NCBI RefSeq assembly: GCF_015163075.1 | Contig: NZ_JADDXU010000011.1 | Location: forward strand, 248,001 to 312,000 | DNA length: 64,000 nt | Origin: Streptomyces justiciae | GTDB taxonomy: Bacteria; Actinomycetota; Actinomycetes; Streptomycetales; Streptomycetaceae | Reading direction: 5' to 3' | Part shown: positions 55,480 to 62,777 of the stretch, in pieces | Numbering within the stretch: the first letter of the stretch is position 1 | Layout: every line of letters starts with the position of its first letter | The notes under the pieces: generated by a model | The model's input: only the letters and a program-made list of their open reading frames with translations | What the model was told of the DNA's origin: nothing | Database searches by the model: none | Position numbers and translations under genes: made by a program

Positions 55480-56580
55480 TCAGGCCGAGCGGGAGAGTTC
55501 CTCCGGGCCGACCTCGTACGCGAACGGCACGCCCTGCGCGTAGCGGACGACCTCGTCGATGGCCCAGTCGGTCGTGCGGTGCAGTTCGTTGCCGAGGGAG
55601 CCCGCGATGTGCGGGGTGAGCAGGACGTTGGGCAGCGTGTACAGGGGCGAGTCGGCGGGCGGCACGTCCGGTTCGGTGACGTCGAGGACGGCGTGCACGC
55701 GGCCGGTGACCAGGTGGGCGGTGAGGGCGGCGGTGTCGACGAGCGAGCCGCGCGCGGTGTTGATGAGCGTCGCGCCGTCCTTCAGCAAGGCGATGCGACG
55801 GGCGTCGAACATGTGGCGGGTCTCGGGGAGTTGGGGCGCGTGGACGGAGACCACGTCACTGCACCGGACGAGTTCGTCGAGCGTCACCGGCGTCACCCCG
55901 AGCCTGCGGGCCTCGGCGGCGTCGACGTACGGGTCGTGCAGGAGGACGTCGAAGTCGTGCGGGCGCAGCAGGTCGACGACCCGGCGGCCGATGCGGGAGG
56001 CGCCGACGATGCCCACGGTGCGCCGGTAGTTGCCGTGGCCGCTGTAGTACGGGAGCAGGTCGGGCTGGGTCCGTGTGGTGGCGTACACCTGGGCGATGTC
56101 GAGGACGCGCTTGCCTGCGAACAGGATGGCGGCCAGGGTGAATTCGGCGACGGGCAGGGCGTTGGCGGCGGCCGCGGAGGAGACCGTGATGCCGTGCCGC
56201 CAGACGGCTTCGGTCACATGGTGCTTGACGGAGCCGGCCGCGTGGACGATTGCCCGCAGCCGGGGCAGGCGGCGCAGCGCCTCCTCCGTCAGCTCCGGTG
56301 CGCCCCAATGGGTGAACAGGACTTCGGTGCGGGCGAGTTGGTCGGCGTGCGCTGTTCGGTCCGTGGCGGTCAGGGTGGTGACGGTGGTGGTCGTGTCGAC
56401 GCGGGCCACGGAGTTCAGCCGGTCGAGTGCGCCTTCGGCCAGGAGGCGTTGGTGGATGTCGGTGCCCATGGCGAGCAGGGTGTGCGGTCGGGGCACGGCC
56501 GGCAGAGGGCGGGTGCTGTTCAGGGGGGTGCCTTCCGGTACGGGCGGGGCGGGGGGCGTCGGGCACGCGGGAACCGTCAC
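55480..56580 (-). CDS. D-isomer-specific 2-hydroxyacid dehydrogenase
   Basis: 366 residues from GTG 56580, which overlaps the permease stop by GTGA (translational coupling). An internal CTG (reading LNSTRPLPAVPRPHTLLAMG), preceded by GGAAGG, is an alternative start. Family motifs are complete: NAD-binding TVGIVGASRIGRRVVDLLRP, substrate Arg NTARGSLVDTAAL, Glu in VTEPDVPPADSP and catalytic His LTPHIAGSLGNE. It reduces a 2-keto acid or oxidises a D-2-hydroxyacid with NAD(H). In the operon it follows the two permeases, so it probably handles an acid produced from the imported compound. Confidence 0.9.
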   Translation of the reverse strand: MTVPACPTPPAPPVPEGTPLNSTRPLPAVPRPHTLLAMGTDIHQRLLAEGALDRLNSVARVDTTTTVTTLTATDRTAHADQLARTEVLFTHWGAPELTEEALRRLPRLRAIVHAAGSVKHHVTEAVWRHGITVSSAAAANALPVAEFTLAAILFAGKRVLDIAQVYATTRTQPDLLPYYSGHGNYRRTVGIVGASRIGRRVVDLLRPHDFDVLLHDPYVDAAEARRLGVTPVTLDELVRCSDVVSVHAPQLPETRHMFDARRIALLKDGATLINTARGSLVDTAALTAHLVTGRVHAVLDVTEPDVPPADSPLYTLPNVLLTPHIAGSLGNELHRTTDWAIDEVVRYAQGVPFAYEVGPEELSRSA

Positions 56581-57503
56581 TTGACCGCGCCGGCGGTCAG
56601 GCCGGAGCGCCAGAAGCGCTGGAGGCACACGAAGGCGACGATCAGCGGGACGACGGCGACGAGGGAGCCCGTGATGACGAGCGAGTAGTACTCGGGCTGC
56701 TGCTGAGTGACGCTGTTCCACATGAACAGGCCCAGGTTGACCGGGTAGAGCGAGTCGTCGTTGAGCATGACGAGGGCGCCGAAGAAATTGTTCCAGCTGG
56801 CGGTGAACGAGAACAGCAAGATCGTCATGAAGCCGGGCGCCAGCATGGGCAGCGAGATCCGGGCGAACAGGCGCAGTTCACCGGCTCCGTCGACGCGGGC
56901 CGCCTCCAGGACCTCGTTCGGCACATAGCCCTCGGAGAAGACGCGGGCGAGGTAGACGCCGAAGGGGTTGACCAGGGCCGGCAACAGCAGCGCCCAGTAG
57001 GTGTTGACGATGCCCGCCTTGCTGGCGAGCAGGTACATCGGCAGCTGGATCACGGTGGTGGGGACGAGGACGCCGCCGAGCACCACGCCGAACAGCTTCT
57101 CCTTGCCCCGGAACGCGTACTTGTCGAAGGCGTAGCCCGTGGCCACGCACAGGAGGGTGGAGGCGGCCGAGCCGACGACGGAGTACAGGATGCTGTTGCC
57201 GAACCAGCGCAGATAGATCCCGTCGTTGAAGGTCAGGACCCGCTCGAGGTTCGCGAAGAGGTTGAAGTCGCCGAAGCTGAACCCGGACGTGGCGAACAGG
57301 TCGCGGTGGTTCTTGGTGGCGGCGAACAGCAGCCAGCTGACCGGCATGAGCGTGTAGAAGGCGGCGACGAGGAGGATGCCGTTGACGATGCCCTTGGAGA
57401 GCAGGAGGTTCGCGGCGGGGCGGCGCCGGGTCTCGGCCGGGGCGGGGCGTGGGCCGGTGTCGCTCTGGGACGTGGGTGTGGTGTCGTGGGTGAGGGTGCT
57501 CAT
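56577..57503 (-). CDS. Carbohydrate ABC transporter permease (MalG-like)
   Basis: 308 residues; the ATG overlaps the stop of the upstream permease by ATGA. Hydrophobic helices begin with GIVNGILLVAAFYTLMPVSWLLF. The EAA loop EVLEAARVDGAGELRLFARISLP confirms a CUT1-type permease. No ATPase gene is present, so a shared ATPase (MsiK type) is expected. Together with the MalF-like partner and the lipoprotein upstream it forms the importer of the 53-60 kb module. Confidence 0.93.
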   Translation of the reverse strand: MSTLTHDTTPTSQSDTGPRPAPAETRRRPAANLLLSKGIVNGILLVAAFYTLMPVSWLLFAATKNHRDLFATSGFSFGDFNLFANLERVLTFNDGIYLRWFGNSILYSVVGSAASTLLCVATGYAFDKYAFRGKEKLFGVVLGGVLVPTTVIQLPMYLLASKAGIVNTYWALLLPALVNPFGVYLARVFSEGYVPNEVLEAARVDGAGELRLFARISLPMLAPGFMTILLFSFTASWNNFFGALVMLNDDSLYPVNLGLFMWNSVTQQQPEYYSLVITGSLVAVVPLIVAFVCLQRFWRSGLTAGAVK

Positions 57504-58420
57504 GACGTGGCCGCCTTCCACCGGTTGCCGAGCCGGGTGACGAAATAGGAGAGGGCGATGCCGAGCGCGGCGAGCAGCAGGGACGCGGCGGCGGCGAGCC
57601 CGTAGTCGTGCTGCACGAACCCGGCCTTCCAGATGAAGAGCGTGGGCGACCACTCCGTGTCGATGGAGGGCGCGCCCCGCTGGTTGAGGAGTTTCGGCTC
57701 GGTGAAGATCTGGATCGCGCCGACACAGGTGAACAGAACGGTCATGACGACCGCGGAAGCGATCATCGGGACCTTGATGCGCAGCGCGGTGCGCAGGGCT
57801 CCGGCGCCGTCCACGACGGCCGCTTCGATCACTTCGCGCGGAACGGCCTGCAACGCGGCGTAGAAGATGACCATGTTGTAGCCGGTCCACTGCCAGGCGC
57901 ACAGGTTGACCATCGAGGCGAGCACATGGTCGTTGCTGTAGAAGTCCCACGTCCCGCCGAACGCGCCGATCCAGTCGAGCACGGGGCTCAGGCCGGGTGT
58001 GTAGAGATAGATCCAGATGATCGAGGCGATCAGTCCGGGGATCGCGTGCGGCAGGAACAGGGCGAGCTGGAAGAACCGCTTGGCTCTGGCCAGGGCCGAG
58101 TCGACGAGGAGCGCGAGGGCGAGGGAGCCGCCGATCATCACCGGGATGTAGAGGGCGCAGTAGAGCGCGATGTGGGCGAAGGACGACCGGAAGCCGTCGT
58201 CGGCGAGGGCGTCGGTGTAGTTGTCGAGACCGGAGAAGACGCGTTCGGCGCCGCCGAAGCCGAGTCCTGAGGAGCGCTCCTGGAAGAGGCCCATCCAGAG
58301 CGCGTAGCCGATGGGGGCCACCATGACCACGGCGAACAGGACGAAGAACGGGACGATGAAGAGCGCGGCGGTACGGCGCTGGCTGCGCCGGAGCGGGGAG
58401 GCGGCGGAGGGGAGTGCCAC
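57500..58420 (-). CDS. Carbohydrate ABC transporter permease (MalF-like)
   Basis: 306 residues from GTG 58420, with AAGGAGCCCCC directly upstream. Membrane helices start with AALFIVPFFVLFAVVMVAPI. The coupling loop EVIEAAVVDGAGALRTALRIKVP is the EAA motif. It forms a heterodimer with the downstream permease. A 181-nt spacer with inverted repeats separates it from the binding-protein gene. Confidence 0.93.
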   Translation of the reverse strand: MALPSAASPLRRSQRRTAALFIVPFFVLFAVVMVAPIGYALWMGLFQERSSGLGFGGAERVFSGLDNYTDALADDGFRSSFAHIALYCALYIPVMIGGSLALALLVDSALARAKRFFQLALFLPHAIPGLIASIIWIYLYTPGLSPVLDWIGAFGGTWDFYSNDHVLASMVNLCAWQWTGYNMVIFYAALQAVPREVIEAAVVDGAGALRTALRIKVPMIASAVVMTVLFTCVGAIQIFTEPKLLNQRGAPSIDTEWSPTLFIWKAGFVQHDYGLAAAASLLLAALGIALSYFVTRLGNRWKAATS

Positions 58421-58527
58421 GGGGGCTCCTTGACGGGCGGGGGTGTTGGGGGTGGGCCGGGGGTGGGTTTCACTTGCCCGCGCGTGCGGGGTGCCGCTTC
58501 TTTGGGCCGGGCGCCGCCCTGCGGCAC

Positions 58528-58562
58528 GACTGCCCGCGGCCAGGTGGGGACATGGGGCAGTC
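58528..58562 (-). other. Inverted repeat in the spacer after the second binding-protein gene
   Basis: GACTGCCC (58528-58535) and GGGCAGTC (58555-58562) are perfect inverted copies with a 19-nt loop, 40 nt after the stop of the solute-binding gene. The 181-nt gap 58421-58601 holds this and looser hairpins but no gene. A role in differential expression of binding protein and permeases is likely. Confidence 0.45.
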
Positions 58563-58601
58563 CTGGCGGGTGCGCGGCGTTGTTGTGTGGCGCCCGTTTC
58601 G

Positions 58602-59912
58602 CTACTTCGCGAGCTTCAGGCCCCGGTCCTCGATGCCCGACTCCGCCTTCTGCTGGCCCGCGTCCACGCCCGCCACGAAGCCGGACTTGGCGGCCGTGTC
58701 CTGGACCGCGGTGTAGACGTCCATCTGGTTCGGACCCCATGTCCAGCCGGGGACGATGGTGTCGACCTGCTGGGAGGCGAGGGCGTAGACGTCCTGCCCG
58801 TTCAGGTACGCGGTGTCGAACTTGGCCGCGGCCACCTCACGCATCTCGGGGTTCGCCGGGAGCGCGCTGCTGGGTGACTCCAGGTCGGCGAGGCGGGCCT
58901 CGACGCCGGCCTTGTTGGTGGTGAGCCAGGTGATGAACTCGGTCGCGGCCTCGGCGTGATCGCTGCCCTTGAGGACGCCGTAGGAGGTGCCGCCGTAGTT
59001 GCCGCTCGCCGCGGTGCCCCAGTTGGGCATGGGGGCCGCGGCCCACTTGCCGGCGAGGTCGGGCATGGAGGTCTTCATGCCGCCCGCGGACCAGGACGCG
59101 CCGAGGAAGGAGAGCGTCTTGCCAGACGTGCGCGCCTTGGTCTCCTCGGGGCTCCAGCCGGCGTAGGACTGCACGAGGTCGTCGTTGACGAGGCCGTCCC
59201 AGTAGGCGGCGACCTTCTTGGTGGCGGCGTCGTTCACGCCGGGCTTCCAGGCGTCGCCCTCGGTCGCGAACCACTTGCCGCCCGCCTGCCAGGACAGCGC
59301 GGCGAGCAGCGCCGGGTCGCTCTTCGGCATGGAGGCGAGGCGGACGTTCTTGTCCTGCTTCTTGACCTTCTCCGCGGCGGTCTTGAACTCGTCCCAGGTC
59401 TTGGGGACTTCGATGCCGTACTTCTTGAACAGGTCGGTGCGGTAGTAGTACAGCTGCGGGGCGACGTCGTAGGGCACGGTCCAGGTCTTGCCGCCGAAGG
59501 TCACGAGGCTCTGAACGGACTCCGGGAACTTCGACTTGACCGTTTCGCCCGCGTACTCGGTCAGATCGATCAGGTTTCCCTGGCTCGCGAACTCGGGGAC
59601 CATCTGGTACTCGATCGTGGCCACGTCGGGCGCGTTGCCCGCCTTCACGGCGTTGGCGAGCTTGCTGTAGCCCTCCGTGCCGCTCGGTATCTCGGCGAAC
59701 TTGACCTGGATGTCCTTGTGCGTTCTGTTGAACGCCTCGACGGTCGACTTGGCGCCGAGGGTCCAGGTCCAGTAGGTCAGGGTGACCGGCTTGCCGTCGG
59801 ACGCGGCGCCCGACGAGTCGCCGCCGCCGCATGCGGTGACGGTGGCCAGCAGGCCCAGCGCCGTGACGGCGGCGAGGGATGCGGTACGGAACGAACGTGA
59901 AGTGCGCGTCAT
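58602..59912 (-). CDS. Solute-binding lipoprotein of ABC transporter
   Basis: 436 residues; GTAGGAGACGTGCA precedes the ATG. Signal peptide with lipobox VTAC (Cys28). The CUT1 binding-protein fold is evident: VTLTYWTWTLGAKSTVEAFN, KLANAVKAGNAPDVATIEYQ, VPYDVAPQLYYYRTDLFKKYG, and TKARTSGKTLSFLGASWSAGG. The opening LTYWTWTLG and UgpB-like arrangement fit a sugar or glycerophosphate-like ligand. First gene of the operon that continues with two permeases, a dehydrogenase and the phosphodiesterase-HAD fusion. Confidence 0.93.
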   Translation of the reverse strand: MTRTSRSFRTASLAAVTALGLLATVTACGGGDSSGAASDGKPVTLTYWTWTLGAKSTVEAFNRTHKDIQVKFAEIPSGTEGYSKLANAVKAGNAPDVATIEYQMVPEFASQGNLIDLTEYAGETVKSKFPESVQSLVTFGGKTWTVPYDVAPQLYYYRTDLFKKYGIEVPKTWDEFKTAAEKVKKQDKNVRLASMPKSDPALLAALSWQAGGKWFATEGDAWKPGVNDAATKKVAAYWDGLVNDDLVQSYAGWSPEETKARTSGKTLSFLGASWSAGGMKTSMPDLAGKWAAAPMPNWGTAASGNYGGTSYGVLKGSDHAEAATEFITWLTTNKAGVEARLADLESPSSALPANPEMREVAAAKFDTAYLNGQDVYALASQQVDTIVPGWTWGPNQMDVYTAVQDTAAKSGFVAGVDAGQQKAESGIEDRGLKLAK

Positions 59913-59959
59913 TGCACGTCTCCTACGAGACCTCGAACGGGAAGAGGCGGTCGCAGGAC

Positions 59960-59988
59960 ATCTTTTGTGCGCGGACGATCGGAGTCAA
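59960..59988 (-). promoter_or_regulatory. Promoter of the second transporter operon
   Basis: On the minus strand TTGACT (59983-59988), a 17-nt spacer and AAAGAT (59960-59965) form a primary-sigma promoter ~50 nt before the lipoprotein start. An operator-like site lies just upstream. Confidence 0.5.
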
Positions 59989-60008
59989 GAGCGTTCGCGC
60001 AAGACAAT

Positions 60009-60044
60009 CAAAACGATCGAACATCGCTCAGCGATCGATCACTT
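60009..60044. promoter_or_regulatory. Operator-like site of the transporter operon
   Basis: ATCGCT-C-AGCGAT (60023-60035) is a perfect 6-bp dyad, flanked by CGATCG on both sides. The right half, AGCGATCGATCACTT (60030-60044), shares the 11-mer ATCGATCACTT with the operator before the regulator gene (61243-61253). It lies 21-56 nt upstream of the -35 box. Confidence 0.5.
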
Positions 60045-60058
60045 TGCTTCAGCTCGAC

Positions 60059-61153
60059 TCAGTTCGCGGGACGGCGGCCTCCGCAGGACGCGCGGATCTT
60101 CAACTCCGGGAGCAGGTCGAGGTGTTGACGCGGCGCCGGGTCCGCCGCCCCGTCCGCGCGCTCCGCGAGCCGCTGGAGCAGCAGCTTGGCGGCGAGTTCC
60201 CCGACCGCCCGCTTGGGGGGCGCGACGGCGGTGAGGGGCACGTCGGCGAGGCCGGCCACCTCGTCCTCGTAGACGATCAGCGCGAGGTCGTCGGGCACTC
60301 GGATGCCGCAGGCCTGCAGGCGGGGCACCAGCACGATCGCGTCGGCGTCGCTGTGCACGAGCGCCGCGGTGACACCGAGCTTCTTCACCGCCTCGACCAG
60401 GTAGTCGACGCTCGCCTCGTAGTCGCCGTGCTCCCGCACGGTCGGCGCCCCCGTCGCGACGTCGAGGCCCAGGGACTGCACGGCGGCCTGATAACCGGCG
60501 GTGATCTGCGCGGCGTGCGGGCCCTCCTGGAGCACGGCGGTGATCTTGCGGTGGCCGAGCGCGGCGAAGTGGCTCACCGCCACGGCCGCCCCGTGGGCGC
60601 GGTCGGTGCGGACCCGGTCGAGCGCCGCCGCCGGGTTGGTGGGCGGGGCCAGACGTTCCACCAGGACGGCGGGCACACCGTGCTCCAGCAGCCACTTCTC
60701 CTGTCCGTCCACGGGGACGCCGTCGAACCAGCTCGGGGCGACGATCAGCCCCTCCGCCCCGCCCGCGACCAGGTGTTCGGCCTGTACCGCGTCCTCGGCC
60801 TCCACATATCCGGTCACGCCCAGCACGAGCCGGGCGCCCTGCGCGGCGGCGGCCTCCCGGGCGCCGTGCACGATGTCCGCGAAGAGGTTCTGGGTGTTCG
60901 GCACGATCATTCCGATCACCGCGCCCTCGGCCCGCTCCGGCCGCACCTGGGTCTCGACCGCGCTCCCCCCCGGCCACACCACCGCTCCGTGCAGTCGTTG
61001 CACCCGCCCCTGTGCGGCGAGGGCCTCCACGTCACGGCGCAGGGTGACCGCGGACACCCCCAGCTCGGCAGCGAGTTCGGCGACCCGGAGGCTGCCGCGC
61101 TGCCGGACGAGTTCGAGCACCCGCTCATGACGCTGGTCGACATGCAGTCGCAT
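60059..61153 (-). CDS. Hybrid regulator: DeoR-type HTH with LacI-type sensor
   Basis: 364 residues; AGGGGGA precedes ATG 61153. The N-terminus is a DeoR winged helix: RHERVLELVRQRGSLRVAELAAELGVSAVTLRRDVEALAAQGRV. The rest is a periplasmic-binding-protein-like LacI/GalR sensor (IGMIVPNTQNLFADIVHGAREAA; AAVLVERLAPP; VALSHF-like segments). Hybrid proteins of this type replace the LacI HTH. It should sense a small sugar or sugar phosphate and control the divergently oriented lyase gene and the transporter operon whose promoters carry related sites. The gene lies directly upstream of the operon on the same strand. Confidence 0.88.
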   Translation of the reverse strand: MRLHVDQRHERVLELVRQRGSLRVAELAAELGVSAVTLRRDVEALAAQGRVQRLHGAVVWPGGSAVETQVRPERAEGAVIGMIVPNTQNLFADIVHGAREAAAAQGARLVLGVTGYVEAEDAVQAEHLVAGGAEGLIVAPSWFDGVPVDGQEKWLLEHGVPAVLVERLAPPTNPAAALDRVRTDRAHGAAVAVSHFAALGHRKITAVLQEGPHAAQITAGYQAAVQSLGLDVATGAPTVREHGDYEASVDYLVEAVKKLGVTAALVHSDADAIVLVPRLQACGIRVPDDLALIVYEDEVAGLADVPLTAVAPPKRAVGELAAKLLLQRLAERADGAADPAPRQHLDLLPELKIRASCGGRRPAN

Positions 61154-61237
61154 GGAATCCCCCTGGTGCGAGGCCTGGACGAACGTGCTCGGGGCCGACG
61201 CGGAGCGTGATCCCGGGCCGCTCACTCTACGCCCACA

Positions 61238-61267
61238 AGCGTATCGATCACTTCCGATCAATACGCT
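61238..61267. promoter_or_regulatory. 30-bp operator before the hybrid regulator gene
   Basis: AGCGTATCGATC (61238-61249), ACTTCC, GATCAATACGCT (61256-61267): the 12-bp arms pair at 11 of 12 positions. It lies 85-114 nt before the regulator's ATG, so it should mediate autoregulation. The right arm's GATCAATACG recurs exactly before the polysaccharide lyase gene at 50587. Confidence 0.65.
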
Positions 61268-61318
61268 CACAGGGGGCCGTAACCCGCTCGGAGTGCACTC
61301 AGTCCCCCGCCGGAAGAG

Positions 61319-61334
61319 CACTGAGTGCCATACG
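61319..61334 (+). promoter_or_regulatory. TetR operator-like motif, copy 1
   Basis: CACTGAGTGCCATACG, 28 nt before the TetR ATG, is identical to part of the palindrome before the next gene (62173-62188). GAGTGCACTC, a second palindrome, lies at 61291-61300. The position near the start codon suggests autorepression. Confidence 0.6.
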
Positions 61335-61361
61335 GGACGTACCGATGCTACGTTCCCGTCC

Positions 61362-62117
61362 ATGAGCTCCAGCAGCGCGGCTCCCCGGCGCGGTGAGAAG
61401 ACGGAAACGGCGGCCGCCAAGCCGCCCATGCGTGACGCCCTGGTCGCGGCGGCGTTCCAGCTGTTCCTGGAGCGGGGGTACGAGCAGACCACGGTCGACG
61501 ACATCGTGGCGCTGGCCGGTGTGGGCCGGCGGTCGTTCTTCCGCTACTTCCCCTCCAAGGAGGACGTGGTCTTCCCCGACCACGAGCGCTCCCTGGCCGA
61601 CGTCACCGAGTTCCTCGCGGCCGGCGACGACGCGGACGACCCCGTGCTGCGGGTCTGCGAGGCGGTCCGGCTGGTGCTGCGGATGTACACCGAGAACCCG
61701 ACCTTCTCGGTGCAGCGCTACCGGCTCACCAAGAAGGTTCCCGGCCTGCGCGCGTACGAGCTGTCCGTGGTGTGGCGCTACGAGCGGGCGTTCGCCGAGT
61801 ACCTGCGCCGCCGCCTCGCCGGGCGGCGCGACGGGTCCCTCCAGGCCGACGTGGTCGCGGCGGCCGTCGCCGCGGCGCACAACAACGCGCTGCGCTCCTG
61901 GCTGCGCTCGGACGGCAAGGGCGACGTGGGCACGGAGATGGACCACGCGCTCGGCTACGTCCACGCCGCCTTCAGCCCCTCCCCCGCGCCCGCCGACCCC
62001 GGGAACGCCGAGGAGCCCGAGGACGTCGTGGTCCTCGTCTCCCGCCGCGGGGCGCCGCTGTGGCGGGTCGTCCAGGAGATCGAGGCGACGCTGGGCCGCG
62101 ATCCGGGACAGGTCTGA
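61362..62117 (+). CDS. TetR-family transcriptional regulator
   Basis: 251 residues from the ATG reading MSSSSAAPRRGEKTETAAAK; no Shine-Dalgarno is evident. The TetR HTH is complete: MRDALVAAAFQLFLERGYEQTTVDDIVALAGVGRRSFFRYFPSKEDVVF. The C-terminal ligand domain has the acidic DDADDPVLRVCEAVRLVLRM stretch and a longer than usual tail. A shared 16-bp motif lies before this gene and before the downstream zinc-ribbon gene, so both are likely under its control. The ligand is unknown; in related loci it may be an acyl-CoA. Confidence 0.92.
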   Translation: MSSSSAAPRRGEKTETAAAKPPMRDALVAAAFQLFLERGYEQTTVDDIVALAGVGRRSFFRYFPSKEDVVFPDHERSLADVTEFLAAGDDADDPVLRVCEAVRLVLRMYTENPTFSVQRYRLTKKVPGLRAYELSVVWRYERAFAEYLRRRLAGRRDGSLQADVVAAAVAAAHNNALRSWLRSDGKGDVGTEMDHALGYVHAAFSPSPAPADPGNAEEPEDVVVLVSRRGAPLWRVVQEIEATLGRDPGQV

Positions 62118-62165
62118 CCCGGTCGTCGGCCCATCGCCGCAATTCTGGGGTACCGAGTACCTTTA

Positions 62166-62188
62166 CGTATGACACTGAGTGCCATACG
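62166..62188 (+). promoter_or_regulatory. TetR operator palindrome, copy 2
   Basis: CGTATGACACT, central G, AGTGCCATACG: 11-bp arms that pair at 10 of 11 positions, within the 167-nt gap before the zinc-ribbon/OB-fold gene. The right half matches the site before the TetR gene exactly over 16 bp. Confidence 0.65.
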
Positions 62189-62284
62189 CTGCGGTTGTGC
62201 ACGGTGGCACAGAGCGCCGCGCACGTCCGTGCCCGGGTGACCCGCGCACGTGGGATTCCGGTCGAGCGCAGGGAGTTGACCAGC

Positions 62285-62701
62285 GTGTACCACTACTCAG
62301 GAAGCGTTGCTCATCAGTCATCCGGTTCCGCGGCGGCCGTCCTCGAACCCGCGGCGGCTCCGGATCAGAACGCCATGGTCTTCCAGCGCTGCAACTGGTG
62401 CGGCACCGCCATGTACCACCGGCTGCTGTGTCCGGTCTGCCAGGGCAGCGACCTGCGGACGGAGCGCAGCGAGGGCGTCGGGACGGTCCGGCACTCGACC
62501 GTGGTGCACCGCAACACCCCCGCCGCGCGCAATGTGTCGATGATCGAGATGGCCGAGGGCTTCGTCGTCCGCGGCCGGGTGATGGGCCCGCCCATCGGTA
62601 TCCACAGCGGCGACCGGGTGCGGCTGTCCACGGCCAAGGACCCCGTCCGCGGCGAGCCCGTCTTCCAGCTGCTCGACGAGCCCTACCGGGCCTGGACCTG
62701 A
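62285..62701 (+). CDS. Zinc-ribbon/OB-fold (DUF35-type) protein
   Basis: 138 residues from GTG 62285, with CAGGGAG upstream. The N-terminal half carries a zinc ribbon: FQRCNWCGTAMYHRLLCPVCQG with two Cys-x2-Cys pairs. The C-terminal half is an OB fold (VVHRNTPAARNVSMIEMAEGF; VRGRVMGPPIGIHSGDRVRL). This is the DUF35 (OB-fold nucleic-acid/acyl-CoA-associated) arrangement, often acting with thiolase or ketosynthase partners as an acyl-CoA scaffold. No partner gene is in the window. It shares its operator with the preceding TetR gene. Confidence 0.85.
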   Translation: MYHYSGSVAHQSSGSAAAVLEPAAAPDQNAMVFQRCNWCGTAMYHRLLCPVCQGSDLRTERSEGVGTVRHSTVVHRNTPAARNVSMIEMAEGFVVRGRVMGPPIGIHSGDRVRLSTAKDPVRGEPVFQLLDEPYRAWT

Positions 62702-62777
62702 CGGCCGGGGAGGAGAGCGCCGGGACCTGACGGGCCACCCGGCGCCCGACCGGCGCAGACCGTCCGCCGCCCACGGC

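Noticed and set aside
53887..56688. A plus-strand open frame of about 930 codons
   Set aside because: Antisense to the phosphodiesterase-HAD and dehydrogenase genes; Gly/Val/Arg/Asp-rich composition without motifs.
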